This document shows, piece after piece, positions 1-11,720 of a stretch of 64,000 nt of DNA (within the stretch, counting starts at the first letter, position 1; every line of letters begins with the position of its first letter). Source of the DNA: Cladobotryum mycophilum. Its lineage: Eukaryota > Ascomycota > Sordariomycetes > Hypocreales > Hypocreaceae. The notes beneath the pieces were generated by a model, which made no database searches, had not been told where the DNA came from, and was given only the letters and a program-made list of their open reading frames with translations. The position numbers were made by a program, and so were the translations under genes. Where the stretch lies: assembly GCA_036429605.1 (NCBI GenBank), contig JAVFKD010000004.1:3906001-3970000 (forward strand), given 5' to 3'.

Positions 1-117
1 CCAAAGGATAAGATGGATCTACTGCCACTGCCTGGGGCAAATATCTGTACAATGGATGAACAAATAAACAGCGTCGAGATCAAGCTGCTGCCAATGAAGG
101 CCCAGCACCACTGCTTC

Positions 118-400
118 GGTACTAGGTACCTACCTTTGCGCGCGCTGGGGTTCTGGTTAGGCTTACAGTGTCTGTAAGTCTCGAGTAATCGTGTAAAATG
201 GAACCTACCCTATTAAGGTGGTCCGTTAATACGTTCTAATGATCCAAGGCTATCTTATAGAGCTCCTACCAGAGGATTACAGGCACTATAAGTACTGCCA
301 GGTACCTACCTGGTAGTGTCTTAGGTATAACACTACAAGTACCTGCCTGTACCTAGACTTTAAGTACCTACTATAGGTACCTAGTAGTACCTCCTTTTTG
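118..400. repeat. Cluster of GGTACCTA-type short palindromic words
   Basis: The stretch upstream of the first gene is crowded with variants of AGGTACCTA, TACCTACC and TAGTACCT. One copy forms a perfect 7-bp inverted repeat at 298-313 (CCAGGTA, 2-nt loop, TACCTGG). Similar words return at about 3019-3052, 18680-18706, 48900-48925 and 49290-49310. Such GTAC-rich dispersed words are common in intergenic DNA of Sordariomycetes (general knowledge). No function can be assigned from the sequence. Confidence 0.5.
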
Positions 401-429
401 TTTCGCAGGCGAGCTCATCTAAAGAAACA

Positions 430-2800
430 ATGGATCCATCCATTAGACATGACAGAGTAGAAACATCAATATTTTGGACCTATTTCCGGTGGCAAAACGA
501 ATCAGCAAGCTACTAATCTGCCTAGGTAGGGTAGGGTACTTTGCTAATATGAATTCCCCTCATGATAAAGGCCTGTATCGCTTCTTTGGGAATCTTTATC
601 TTCGAGATCCGGAAGCTGCATTAGACGCATCTTCGTTGAAGAGACTTGGACACCTCGAGCCATTCCTTAGGGATTTGGAGGCTCGCCAGCAATCCAGGCG
701 TACGTAACCCAAGTTTATGAAATCCATCTCAATTCATTCCGTATCTGATTAGGTGCTCAAATAAATCCTATAGGAGGCACTATTGAGTGGCATTATAACA
801 AGCCATTTGCTCATGCAGTCAAAGCTGAGATTGAGGGCTGGCGAAAGAGGGGCGTCCAACGACGGCCAGAGTTCGCGATCTCTCCTGGTGGTCCGTTGAA
901 TGCGTCAGTTGCCTGCCATCTGCATTGCCCATCGTTTTCCGTCAAGGATCCTTATTCAAATACCCCGGCTGACGAAACCAATCTTTCAATTTGCCAGATT
1001 ATAAAGGCAGGGTTCACCACACACCAATGCTTAATCTACGATCATCTTTTCCGTCGTGAGGCCTTGGATGGCATCCGTTTTTACCCAACAGACATCCTAG
1101 AAATTCATGAGAGTTTCCTTTCACTACTGAGGAGGAAAATGAGTGCAGTTGTTGATATATGTTGGGGGAAATGTGTCAAGTCTAGAATGCTCAAAACACA
1201 ACGCCTTGAGCCCTTTCAGCTTTGGGGGGATTTTGAGTATGTCACAGTCTGGCTTGAATGGGAGGGCGCGGAGCAAGAGACGCCCATCTTGCTTAGGTTT
1301 GTGCTATTTGTCATGCATCCTAAGGCAATGATTTATGCCTGTCGGTCTACCCAAGGCAGGATCCAGGACCTCCATCTCACAGTTGTGGCTTGACTTGGCT
1401 CCATTCAAATTGACGAACATTTTTACGGGAAATCTCACAAGCGCGGGACTTATGGAAAGCTACTCAAATCAGAATGGAGCCGGCAAAAATTCCTGGATCG
1501 GGAAGCAATTGAACAAGTGAGGAGTGCTACTCTGTTGTAGCCAGGTGAGCATGCCGGCCGAAGCGTACGGAAGTCGGTATACGCATCGCAAGCATATGAC
1601 CAGGGGATATTCGATTTCGATCGAATGAGTGAGAACTCAGTACTGCAAAGTATGTCAGTAGATGACGGTGATGACTTGACTTGCGTAGACGAATCTTCGA
1701 AGGAATCCGCCGAGGTGAGTTTCGACACTCCACACATGATAGCACATAACTGCACCTGACTGACTAGGGCTGATATACAACAGCTAGGCATCCGTTCTTC
1801 AATCTCGATCCATCCTGATATCGGCAATGATGCTCCGGGCCCCCAAGGGTTAAAATATCTAATTTCATCGCTCGTTAAAGATGACTTTGATGTGCACAAT
1901 GCAACGCAACTCTGCAATGCACTCTTTTCAGGCGAATTCGATAGGCTTGAATTGACCAGCTGGCAAGATATTCCACAACAGCTTCGCATATGGCTCGAAA
2001 ATGAGGACGGACTCAAAGTCAGAGGTTGGCCAGCTACCTCTGGGCAAGATCTCATTAGAGTTTACCAGCTTCTCTGCCGAAAGGCCACTAGTATCAAATG
2101 CCATGAGGAATCCGGTATTACGGGGGTTTTTCTTCGGGTTGCCATACGCTACTTCAAGCAAGTTCAGAGGATAGACCCAAAAAGCAGGATACCGAATTGG
2201 ACGGTACCAGGGAAACAATCCATTGCGAGAAAGTGCGGTTCTTGTGGGTCAGATTTGCTTGATGATGCATTCCCGCGCTTCAAGAAACTCGATCCTACAC
2301 GCTACGTAGCTCGTTACCTAAAAGGCGGATGTGGTGCCAAGTCCTGTCAGCCGAGTGGAAGTAGTGTATGGGCCGTTCCATATGATAGTCAAATCCCATG
2401 GAGTCCTCCAGACGAAAATCTCCTCCGCCGACCCCCACAAAAGGCAAAATGGTCAGATATTTTGCTCTGCGATAGTGATAGGATAACTGGGCTTCCAAGA
2501 AATGTCATATGCATATGCAGGCGCTGCAGTGATGAAGAAAGCATCACAATCGACCATAATCCTCGTTGGACCATTGAAACTTGGGCACGTTACGTGCCAC
2601 GCAAACCTCGCTGCCGTATCTGCAAAAGCAAATTTGTTACTTGGGAGCCAGTAGACGGGACAATCTCATGGCTTGATACAGCAGCGCTATCCACGCTCTG
2701 GGCGCAGGTGATTAGGGAAGGTTGGCCAATAGAAGCCGTTACTCAGAGACCAGACGATTATTTCCCTCGACGATCGCTCAAGATTGTGAGTCGAACCTAA
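430..2800 (+). pseudogene. Disrupted hypothetical fungal protein with Cys-pair motifs
   Basis: I do not recognise this family. An ATG at 430 opens about 28 good codons. After a frame change near 490-520 coding continues to 699, across a 53-nt intron (700-752, GTACGT...CTGATTAG) and on from 753. The same frame reads convincingly from 753 to 1714 but contains two in-frame stops, TGA at 1391-1393 and TAG at 1538-1540. A canonical 69-nt intron (1715-1783, GTGAGT...CTGAC...CAG) then leads to a last exon, 1784-2800, that is open to its TAA. The C-terminal part has several CxxC pairs (CGSC, CICRRC, CRIC), suggesting zinc binding. Intact splice sites and long open stretches argue for a recent gene. 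The stops argue for a young pseudogene or for sequence errors. The TAG could come from CAG by C-to-T and the TGA from CGA or TGG, so RIP-like mutation is possible but unproven. Confidence 0.6.
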
Positions 2801-3107
2801 CAGCCGTGTTAGTGGCAGTAACCTTGCCCGCTATCTATATAATATGAGGCATCTGTAAATGATTAACCCCCCCCCCGAACACCACGAGAGTTACAGACCA
2901 TCACACCAATGCAAATCTACTAATAAGAGTTGTTATTGAGTCAAAAGATTGATATGCCATTGGACGGATCTTAATTGCAGTAAGGAAAATAATAGCCCAG
3001 AGCTCCAAGAATATTGCATACCTACTAGGTAGTACTTCCAGGTAGTCGTACCTTGGATGAATGCTTTATATAAGATAAAACAATGAGATGTCAATAACAC
3101 CAGTAAT
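2801..3107. other. Intergenic spacer before tRNA-Trp
   Basis: AT-rich spacer with a C-run near 2868-2876 and GTAC-type words at about 3019-3052. An AT-rich stretch just upstream of the tRNA (3061-3090) is usual for Pol III genes. I see no coding potential. Confidence 0.6.
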
Positions 3108-3242
3108 GGGGAGCTGGCGCAACGGTAGCGCGGTATGTCGGAAAAGATGTCTTTATCAAAGATTTAACAGCTAATAATAAATGTAGTCAGATTCCAGCTA
3201 GGAATGTCCTGAAGGTTATCCGTTCGAATCGGGTGTTCCTCA
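3108..3242 (+). tRNA. tRNA-Trp (CCA) with an anticodon-loop intron and an extra 54-nt insert
   Basis: The acceptor stem GGGGAGC (3108-3114) pairs with GTTCCTC (3235-3241), with discriminator A at 3242. The D-arm is GCGC/GCGC (3117-3120, 3128-3131). The T-arm is ATCCG-TTCGAAT-CGGGT (3218-3234). The anticodon stem is TCAGA/CCTGA (3187-3191, 3208-3212) with one A-C mismatch. Its loop reads T-T-CCA-G (3192-3197), then a 9-nt intron (3198-3206), then T. Intron bases GGAA can pair with loop bases TTCC, the expected anticodon-intron pairing. Box A (TGGCGCAACGG, 3115-3125) and box B (around 3221-3231) are present, and a T8 terminator follows. The oddity is 54 additional bases (3133-3186) between positions 26 and 27. 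Removing them leaves a normal tRNA. It may be a functional gene with two introns or a tRNA pseudogene. Confidence 0.7.
3133..3186 (+). other. Spliceosomal-intron-like insert inside the tRNA-Trp gene
   Basis: The 54-nt insert starts GTATGT, a consensus fungal 5' splice site. It carries CTAAT (3171-3175), resembling a branch site, 11 nt before its end, and it finishes TAG. Length, A/T content and signal spacing match protein-gene introns elsewhere in the window (51-59 nt). Its borders fall exactly where removal restores the D-arm to anticodon-arm junction of a tRNA. That it is spliced is inference. Confidence 0.5.
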
Positions 3243-3250
3243 TTTTTTTT
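3243..3250 (+). terminator. Pol III T8 terminator of tRNA-Trp
   Basis: Eight T residues directly follow the discriminator base of the tRNA, the standard RNA polymerase III stop signal. Confidence 0.75.
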
Positions 3251-3875
3251 ATTACTATAATTTCCTTCTTAACTGCTCAGCTATCTGGTTCTTGGACTAA
3301 TACATATTTCGGCAGCCACAGCTAGAATATAACTGAAAGACCCATCACAGTCTGGCCTGATTCTTCCCTCTTTACCTATCGCCCTGGACTAAATTACATT
3401 GAAGCAGGAAGGTGAGAAAGATGGATTCTAAGCAGTAGCTTCCTCCTAAAATCTTTTGTTCCTTACCTGCAGCTTACGTGGTCCGTGCACACACATGTCC
3501 CGCGATTGGCACCAGATCCCAGCCTCTCTCTCCCCCGCCTTGCCGTAGCTTTGGTCTGGCATCACGACACTCAGGTACCCGTACTCTCGCTCGCACAACA
3601 ACTCCATCTCTCCCTCAAAGAAAAAAAAATCGAGTCTTTTCTCCATCGCGCCAACAATTCTCTTCTGCCGCGTCTTGATGCTACAATATTTTGTCTACGT
3701 TAACGAGCTCAACAATTGGTTTTTTCTCTTCGCTACTAGCTGATAGCTGTTCGCGCAGCTCCCGTTCCCCTTTTTCTCCCTCTACCGCCAATTGCGCCGC
3801 GCGCAAACAATCTCTTCTCTTCTTTCAACTGCCATCAAACCCGCCTTTCTACCTCACATCTATCTATACAGCAAA
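3251..3875. promoter_or_regulatory. Upstream region and 5' leader of the SAP-domain gene
   Basis: No gene is supported here. From about 3515 to 3870 the + strand is rich in CT tracts, typical of core promoters and leaders of highly expressed fungal genes. The ATG at 3876 has the favourable context GCAAAATGTC. I see no clear TATA box. Confidence 0.4.
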
Positions 3876-4752
3876 ATGTCCGATTATTCTACCCTTAAAG
3901 TGCCGGAGCTGAAGAAGCTCTTGGCTGAGAAGAAGCTGCCCCAGACAGGCAACAAGGCCGATCTCATTGCGCGACTGCAAGAAGACGACAAGAAGAACGC
4001 CTCTCCCTCTGCCGCTGGTGAGGAGGACAAAGAGGAAGACAAGCCTGGTGAGTCCATTCTGCGTGCGCACGCAACCAAACAAACCAACCAACTATAGACG
4101 AACTTGATGCTGATGGCCCATGCTAGCCGAGACGAAAGAGGATGAAATCACATACAGCGATGACGAGCTCGCGTCCAAACCCAAGGCTGCAGAAACGTCC
4201 CCCGAAAAACCTGCCGATGAGGCCGCCCCAGAGGAATCCGCCGAGGCTGCTGAGAAACCCGCTGAAGAAGCCAGCAGCGAAAAGCCCGAGGAAGCCAAGG
4301 ACGCTGATGAGCCAGAGGCAGGCCCATCCTTTGCTCTTGGTCTCTCTTCCACCGCCGCAGAGGACGAGATCAAGAAGCGCGCCGACCGCGCCAAGCGTTT
4401 CGGTCTAGAAGTTGATGACGAGACCCAGAAGCTCACTGACCGGGCGAAGCGCTTCGGGATTGATGACAAGGAGTTGGCTACTGGCTTGGACTCTGCGCTT
4501 CCCGAGAGGCCGCTGAAGCGCGGTCGCGGCCGAAACGAGGGCGAGGGTAACAGACCCGGAAAGCGTCAGAGCCGCGACAGGAGGGGCGGCGCCGGCACTG
4601 GTGGTGGCGGTGAGCGACGAAGCGCTCGCAATAAGGGCAAGGAAGTCAATGCTGGCGGTGCTGCTAGCTCGAAGACGTTGACCAGCGTCATGGATGATCC
4701 ATCCGAGAAGGCCAAGGCAGAGAAGAGAGCCGCCAGATTTGCTGCGGCTTGA
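3876..4752 (+). CDS. THO1: SAP-domain mRNP biogenesis protein (Tho1/SARNP type)
   Basis: Two exons, 3876-4047 and 4127-4752, are joined by a 79-nt intron (GTGAGT...TAG), giving 265 residues. An earlier AG at about 4096 would bring an immediate stop, so the acceptor at 4126 is used. The SAP domain occupies about residues 4-38 (LKVPELKKLLAEKKLP, then GNKADLIARL), a fold that binds nucleic acid. An acidic Glu/Ala/Pro-rich linker follows. Two copies of a DRAKRFG motif (about residues 145-170) are the signature of the Tho1/CIP29/SARNP family. A basic Arg/Gly tail and a terminal KRAARF-like motif complete the architecture. Family members bind nascent mRNA in the nucleus and work with the Sub2/UAP56 helicase in mRNA packaging and export (established for yeast and human). 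The gene is intact, with no frame problem. Orthology rests on architecture alone. Confidence 0.88.
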
Positions 4753-5028
4753 AATGGATATAAAAAAAGATACACGTAAGGGCGTTGGTTGTTGCCTGAA
4801 GATAAGAAATTGATGATGAGGAACTTAATTAGGGCATGGCAAGGATGAAATGTATATTATGCGAGCGATTCTTTTTAGGCGTTGTGGGTTACAATCTAAC
4901 ATGATGAAACTGCACATGTCTTGTTTACGTTTTGTGACTTGGATAGATCGAATGTAACTATGAAAGAGTGACTCTTGAATATGGGACGAGTGATGTCAAC
5001 TTCTAGCTGATGATAAATAAATCTTCAA

Positions 5029-5042
5029 GGGGGGGGGGGGGG
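5029..5042. repeat. G14 homopolymer
   Basis: Fourteen consecutive G downstream of the SAP-domain gene. Its true length is uncertain given the signs of homopolymer undercalling elsewhere in the window. Confidence 0.8.
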
Positions 5043-8000
5043 CGCAGGAGGATACTGGTTTACATCATTGTTCCCTCCACGATGACTTCTCCATGCAACA
5101 TATCCTCTTATCTACCACAAAATGCTCTGTCAGCATAGCTCTGTACCCCAAACTTGGGCTAGACAGTCGTCGATTTATATCAAGTCGTTATGTGCAACCT
5201 GAACAGAAAAACCCCTCCCCAGTCATCTTGTCGCAGTGTCAGAGAGTCCCAAACCTCGTCATAATGTTAACAGCATTCTGTGCCGAGAGTCTTCTACACG
5301 ATGGGGGATATCGGCGGTCTTTCTTTCTTTCTTTCTTTTCATGTTCCTGCGTATAGAGAGCCATTTCTAGTTTCGTCGTTTTTGAAATAGAAGGAACATT
5401 TGCTGTAGCTTCAGACAACGATCATTTCGTTCAAAATTGCAACCAACTTTCGCCTCCAACGTACATACATGGATGAGTGACTACTCAGCATTGGGCAGCG
5501 TGATCAGTAGACAATGGTCATTTCGTTCGTGGAAATATCCCTCAAACTATGGGAACAGTACATATTTCAACCAAGGTGGTGGGCGCCCCCCATTACGCTT
5601 TGCTATACACTAGCGAGGGGGTTGTATTCTACGGACGCAAAAGAAGGGATAGACGCCGATATGGACGGCCTATGGGATACATACAGTTTATTGACTACAT
5701 GTAACTACCCGGCTGCCTGGAGAAAAGGTGCAACTGCTTACAAGATAGTATTTTTCTATAATCTTACCAAAGACAGCCTCTCAATACCAAGAAGCCCGTA
5801 ATGTAGGCAGCTAACAACCATGTCAAGACCCCCATTTCCACCATAGGAACCGCATTATTAGGACATGAGGCGTAGTAGAACATAATTCTACCTCCTGTCA
5901 CTTGACGAGGGGATTGTCGACATTCGGTCACCAACGCGCTCCACATGAATGGTCTTATTCTCCAATGAAAACGGCCAAGAAGTCGGAGGAATGACGCTCA
6001 TGTCAGTCTTACCAATGGCGGACAAGCCTCATTTTTTCTGTACGTTCTATTTTCAGTACAAAGCACTGCACGCCTATTAATAGGAGAAACAAAGGTTGGT
6101 CGCAAAAGTCCAGTGGGCACAGCCAAAAAGGATCCACGCCCCGTGATCAACATCCAATGCGTCGGAGCAAAAACCTGGCCGCATCAAACGGTCTCGTCAA
6201 CGGTCACGGGAGCAACCTCTGCGGCCCTCTCTTAGGACAGCGTCTAAATGAGACCCCCCACTGTGATTCCATGCTCGTAGCGTAGGATTCCTCGGCCCCA
6301 AGCTGGGGTTACTAAGGAGGAGAAGCTCTAGGCCAAAGTCAAGAAAGGGGGGAGGATGGGAGAAGGGCGGAGATGAGCTTTGGCCGAGTGAATGTGTCCA
6401 ATTGTGAAGAAGCATATGCACTACATGCTTGATCACATCATTTTTTTCGGTCAAAGGACCTGGGGGCAGGAATATGAAAGAGACAATGTGATATTGAGGG
6501 ATTGTTACTCAGCTGAGCCACAAACTTGTGGTATGCGTTGAAAACAGTCTGATGATTCGCTGTCGAGGAATACCGTCGGATATCTCACTTTCCATTTCCA
6601 TCAAGTAGAGCTCTGCATTAAATCCTCCGATTGTGTCAACTTAAACAACATCGGACGCCGCCGATAACTACACTTGTGGGCGAGAAGATCTTTCCAGAAG
6701 AATGCCACTAGTTGACCGAAAACTTGCAACCCAGAAGTCTCGTTGGAAGAAGCAAGGAAATAGCTCGACTCATATGCCGATCAGGCAGAACCAGTATCGT
6801 TCCAGTTATCGAGCCTCTCTGGTCTTTAGGTTGTCGCCTGGGCCAACAAAAGGCGCAGTCTGTAACTCTAGGGTGAAAAGCTCAACCAACGCATCCTACA
6901 AGTCCAGGGTAGTATTGCGAGTAGAATTCTTGCCACTCTCGGAACCCAACCACGGACCTTGACCAGAGTCCAGATATCAGGGCCGACCCAATGGCTCGGT
7001 CTCGCTTAAAGAAGGGACCAACAGATGTCTTGAAATGGGGTTTGTGGGCGTGCGGCGAAAGATGAGCATCGAGATGTGCGGGCCCATTCTTCGTCACGTT
7101 ACCTGGGGATGAAGCCTTGAAATGTCTTGGGACCAATGGCAGCGCCGAAACCCTTGCTGAACCAAAGTCGACCCCTGGTCGCATAATATCTGAAAGGCTG
7201 CCATTGGATTACATACAGGGGGGCATGGAAAATTTCAACTTCAACTGTCTCATGCTTCTGATTTGATAATGGTTCATAAAAAATCTTGTTGAATTATTGA
7301 TTTTGGTCGTATTGGCACCTTAGCTGATCGACCTGTCATGCGGTGAGTTGTCAATTCAAGACCCCCGTCAGCACAAGCCCCAAGTAAAGAGTACCTGGAT
7401 CTTGATTTCGAGTGACTTGACAGGGGTACCGAACCCTTCCTAGGGTTCCTCTGAGGACACTGTTGTGTTGATGAACCTTGGCAGTGAGTCCATGCCTGTC
7501 GTCAGCAACACGAACCCAAGTTGTTGATGTTGGACAAGGAACAGCCACAGAACGGTTTGCCCCACCAACGAAAAAATTGTGCGATTCGGCGGCTCCAGCC
7601 ACGCGGGTCGTGCCACGTCACAAGCCTCACTTTATCGTAGCTGTGGCTATGTGTGGCGGAGTAGCTGGTTGCCTCAATGACGATGTTTTGTCTTTCGGCC
7701 TGCATCCCAGGGCAACGGTCCGCGAAAAAACGTTGTCCTGCAGGATCCGAGACTTGTTGGAAAAACTGTGTCAGTCTGTTAGACGTAACCAACATATATG
7801 ACTTGCCACTAGCAATCGGAGGCTACTGCATCTTTCAGCTCATGGTGTTCTCCGACCACTTCTGGCCGTTGTCGGATGTTGACGGCTTTCGAATGCCTTT
7901 CTCCAGAATGAATCATCATCCACCTTTGAAGAGGGCCATCCATGCGCGCCAACGGCCGAGGATTCTTCTTTAGTGCGGCAGACGCTGCAACCTCCTGAAA

Positions 8001-8902
8001 TACCGCCCATTGCTATTCTCGTCGTATGCACTATGAAAATTCTCGGTAGTCCTTGGTTCTAAAACAACCACGTTTTCTTCTTCTTCTTCGTTGCCTCGAT
8101 ATCGTTCCTGGGATATCGTGGTTATCGCGAGTGTCCGTGCTGGCGTACAGAGACAGCCCCCCCCAGAAGCATTGCTTTCTTTGTAGAGCTGAGAAAAGCT
8201 TGTCTTTGTCGACGCCCAATGTGTCGGTCGGGTTCGAGTTTAGGTTCGGGTTCGAATTCGGGTCCCAAGAATCGAAGGCCATTAATTTCCCATGATGGAT
8301 GTAGTAGAACCACACACCGTAACGTAGGGTAGACCTCTTTTAATCAGAACGACGCGCGTGGCGTGAGGCGAAGAAGATGCTCTGAATGCATTGGGAAGAT
8401 TCCACTGGCAAGAGATGGCGTCTCTAAGCGCACAGTCGAGAGACCTGGTGGGTGTGATGCGGGGATATCCTTGTAAGCAGGGGACGGAATATAGTGAATA
8501 TTTGAGAGGCCATGATTGGAACAAAATTCATTATCTGTGGCCAATCAAGGCGTGGGATCAACCGCTTTCCGACCGAGGAAAGAATATTGGCGAATAGAGA
8601 CTTCCAGATTGCTCAAAACTGATCCTCATAAGAGCGCGTAAAAAAAGAGCTGGAAATTGGGATGCAACGGGCATGTTTCCAGAACAGAATGCAACACACC
8701 TTGTGGTGATGGGGGCTGCTCAGTTGCATACGCGGTGTGATAGCGGTGTTGCACAAATTGATAGCTTCTCTTGTTTATACGACCATCTTACTACTATCAG
8801 ATGTGACAAGCTATACGGAATTTGTGCTCCGCGGAGGTGAAAATCCTGCTACTACCACTACCACTACCACCGCTGCCTATCAACACGCATGGATGGATAG
8901 GC

Positions 8903-8927
8903 GAGTCGAGTCGAGTCGAGTCGAATC
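8903..8927. repeat. GAGTC pentanucleotide microsatellite
   Basis: Four perfect GAGTC units followed by GAATC. A short (AATCG) echo follows at about 8949-8961, and CTACCA-type units lie just upstream at about 8850-8872. Confidence 0.85.
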
Positions 8928-9134
8928 ACCTCATGCTCTGCACTCTAATCGAATCGAATCCCCCAAGACACCATCATGCAGGTCGTAGATGTTGTGGATG
9001 CAAGAAGACCCATCCCATCCCATGCATGAGGCAAAGGCAGCTCACCAGCCAACCAGGGGTAACGGCCGGTGTTTGTCCGTCAACGCATCTACTTGTATGA
9101 AGATGGTGAGATGCTCTTTTCCCCGATCGTTATT

Positions 9135-9136
<2 letters not shown>

Positions 9137-9187
<51 letters not shown>
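9137..9187. repeat. (TAT/ATT)17 trinucleotide microsatellite
   Basis: 51 nt of uninterrupted ATT repeat, about 17 copies, in gene-free DNA. It is likely length-polymorphic. Confidence 0.9.
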
Positions 9188-11720
9188 CTTAATCATTATA
9201 AGCATGGCGTTGCACTGCGGCTGTTGGCTGCTAAGAATACCATGTCATGTATCTTTTGCACTGCGTTGCTTTTATCACGATCAATGGCTCAGTGCGAGAA
9301 GAATCCATGCTCATAACGCCCGTATGCTTGATAAATGATGGACGACTAATGCAAGGCCATTGACCACTGAGAATCTCGAGAGGCCCTTGTCGAGGCTGCT
9401 TAATAAATGAAAGGCGTGTCAAAGCAGAATTAATGCGGGGGCAGGCGGGCAGGCAGTTGAGCTTGCTTTCTTTCTTTGCTCCTTCCTTCGGTGACTGTTG
9501 CTTGTGGGCAGAAGACCGACAAACACCCTCTCGACCCTCCCAACCCTCTGTTCACCATCTCTTGCGCTCACACACCCACCTCTGCAGCTAATAAAGTTGC
9601 AGCTCTCTGCCACCACAAGCGCCGTCCAGCAGAATGTGGTGGCCGCTAACTGCGCCGATCAACTGGGATTAATGAGACATTCAGAGACATGCGCCCCTAG
9701 ATCGTCCTGTCGGAGTCCTCAGAGTGAGACATGCAGAACTGCAGGTTTTAGACATACAGGAACCAACGACAATGCAGAACGTCTAATTGTGGCTGGTGAG
9801 GACTCCCAAAAGAGGAGAAAGACGCCGAGTCTTCCTTGGCGGCCACGCACGGTTTTCATCGTCTTCTCCCACTCAGAGCACTCCAAACAGTCGAGCGACA
9901 TTGAGGTCGTCTCAGAGCGAGGCCAGAGACAAAAAGAAATACCCAAGAAATTCGCTAGGGTTTCCATGTGGCCCACGGAGAGACCGTCCAGTGATGCCAT
10001 ACAAACGTGTTTTCTTCTTCTTTCTTTTCTTTCCCTTTCCACGTTACCGGTCATTTCGAGAGGGGACCCCCCTGCTTCGACTCAACCCATCCATCACGCA
10101 GCCAACGCTTTCGATAGGCTCATTCCATACGACGACTAGTCTTGAGCGAGGAGGAGACACATGCCAAAGGAGGGCCACGCACTATGGCTTTCGGGTCTAG
10201 TTCTTCCTCTCCCTCCCCGCTCTGCGCCATCATCAAGGGACCATGAGAGCCTTTCGTCCTCGATTCTGAGAAGCCCCACTGCCGCGGGCGCCTGGCCCAA
10301 GAATTTGGACCAAAGGACGCTGTCGCTTGTTGGACTGCTCAGTGGACAGAGGCCATCACCCAAAAATTCAGTCTTGGGGCCTTGTACCCAATCGCCACCT
10401 CATCTTGCCTTTGGTGACATGCCGTATCCCAAAATCTCATTTTATGCCATGGCGGCGCCGCTGGGTTTTCAATAGCAAGCTGCAGCGCAAGTTGCGTCCA
10501 AATTTGCATTCCGTCGACTAACAAGAAGTTGACAGACAGCCCTGCGGTTCTGGTGACATGTTTGCATGGCGTCCGATCTGCCCCCATTGACTTGACTACT
10601 GCCAAAACCCACATCAATTCTTTTTTACCCCAGTCGGCCAGTCACCCATTTCTGGGATGCTTCATGCAGACCAAGCACTTTGCATGCAGTCAGGGGCCTA
10701 GCGTCGCTGTGGGCAAAATATAGCAATTCCCATGCATTGCATGTACCGTCCTGCAGCTTTCAAAGTATCCGTGTCCCTGTCAACGTCGTCCACTCACGGT
10801 TCGTCCTTGAAAGAGGGCATCGTCACCTGAAGACATAATACAACGACCCAAGTCGACACCCTCCAAGTTCCCTGGGGCGCTTCTCTCTAATCTCTTCCCC
10901 TACCACGATAACTACTACTGTAGTACTCAGCTTCCCTGCAGACTTTTTCCTCTGCTTGTTCTCATTTCAACTGCCGGATTCTGGTCTTTGACGGTCCTGG
11001 TCAGTGTGCCCTATTACCGGTACCGTTTCGCCACTCCGTCTTTTCGTTTGCCACTCCAGGCGTCTGAACGGGAACCAATCGTTTACGCCCGGATAGACCC
11101 TCGTCACGCCCACAAAGCCTTGTCGATAATTAGGCGCGGGTCCTATCCCTCTTCACGTTACACTGGACCAGGTCAGCTTACCATCGACAACCCGCGATTT
11201 TAGCCACTCTCATCCCGCTGCTTTCAACTACCTTGCTGGTGTTTTCTTTAATACGACGAACCTACTGTTACCCAGCCCAGAGCTTTGCAAAGACTCTTTC
11301 TCCTCTCCTATCCATTGTGACATAAATTCTAATTACCCACACTGGCCACTTTTTATTTTTTCTTTGTTAGGAGTGTTTCCCTTTCCGTCAAAACGACCTC
11401 GCTTGTGTGCCTGGTTTGCTGGACGTCATCATTTTGCCTCGGAACCACTACCGCATCACAGCACCTCCATATAAGTCGCTGCCGGGTCACACTGGCTACC
11501 TGAACATTTCCCACCAGGTTGGCCTCAAGTTTGTTGCGCGAGTCGCATTCTTGAGGAACCACTTTCGACCTAGGTTCCAGCCCATTGAGCTCTCGTTCTT
11601 CTTCGTCATCGCTAATCACTGAGCAGGGCTCAGATCTTTCCCTTGGACGAAAGCATGTACCGTCATTTGTTATAGAGGCATGTTTAAAAGAGCAACATTC
11701 ATTTACGAGGTTGGAATAGC

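Larger units (their letters stand above)
4753..11720. other. Gene-poor 7-kb intergenic region
   Basis: Only short, unconvincing reading frames without fungal introns or recognisable motifs are present on either strand. Visible structure consists of a G14 run (5029-5042), a GAGTC pentamer array (about 8903-8927), an ATT array (9137-9187) and, from about 10860 to 11700, pyrimidine-rich DNA that probably holds the promoter and 5' leader of the downstream methyltransferase gene. I cannot exclude long non-coding RNAs. Confidence 0.5.

Noticed and set aside
9498..10139. Open frame of 213 codons on the + strand
   Set aside because: Composition is erratic, there is no motif, a competing frame of similar length overlaps it, and no splice structure or good start context is seen.
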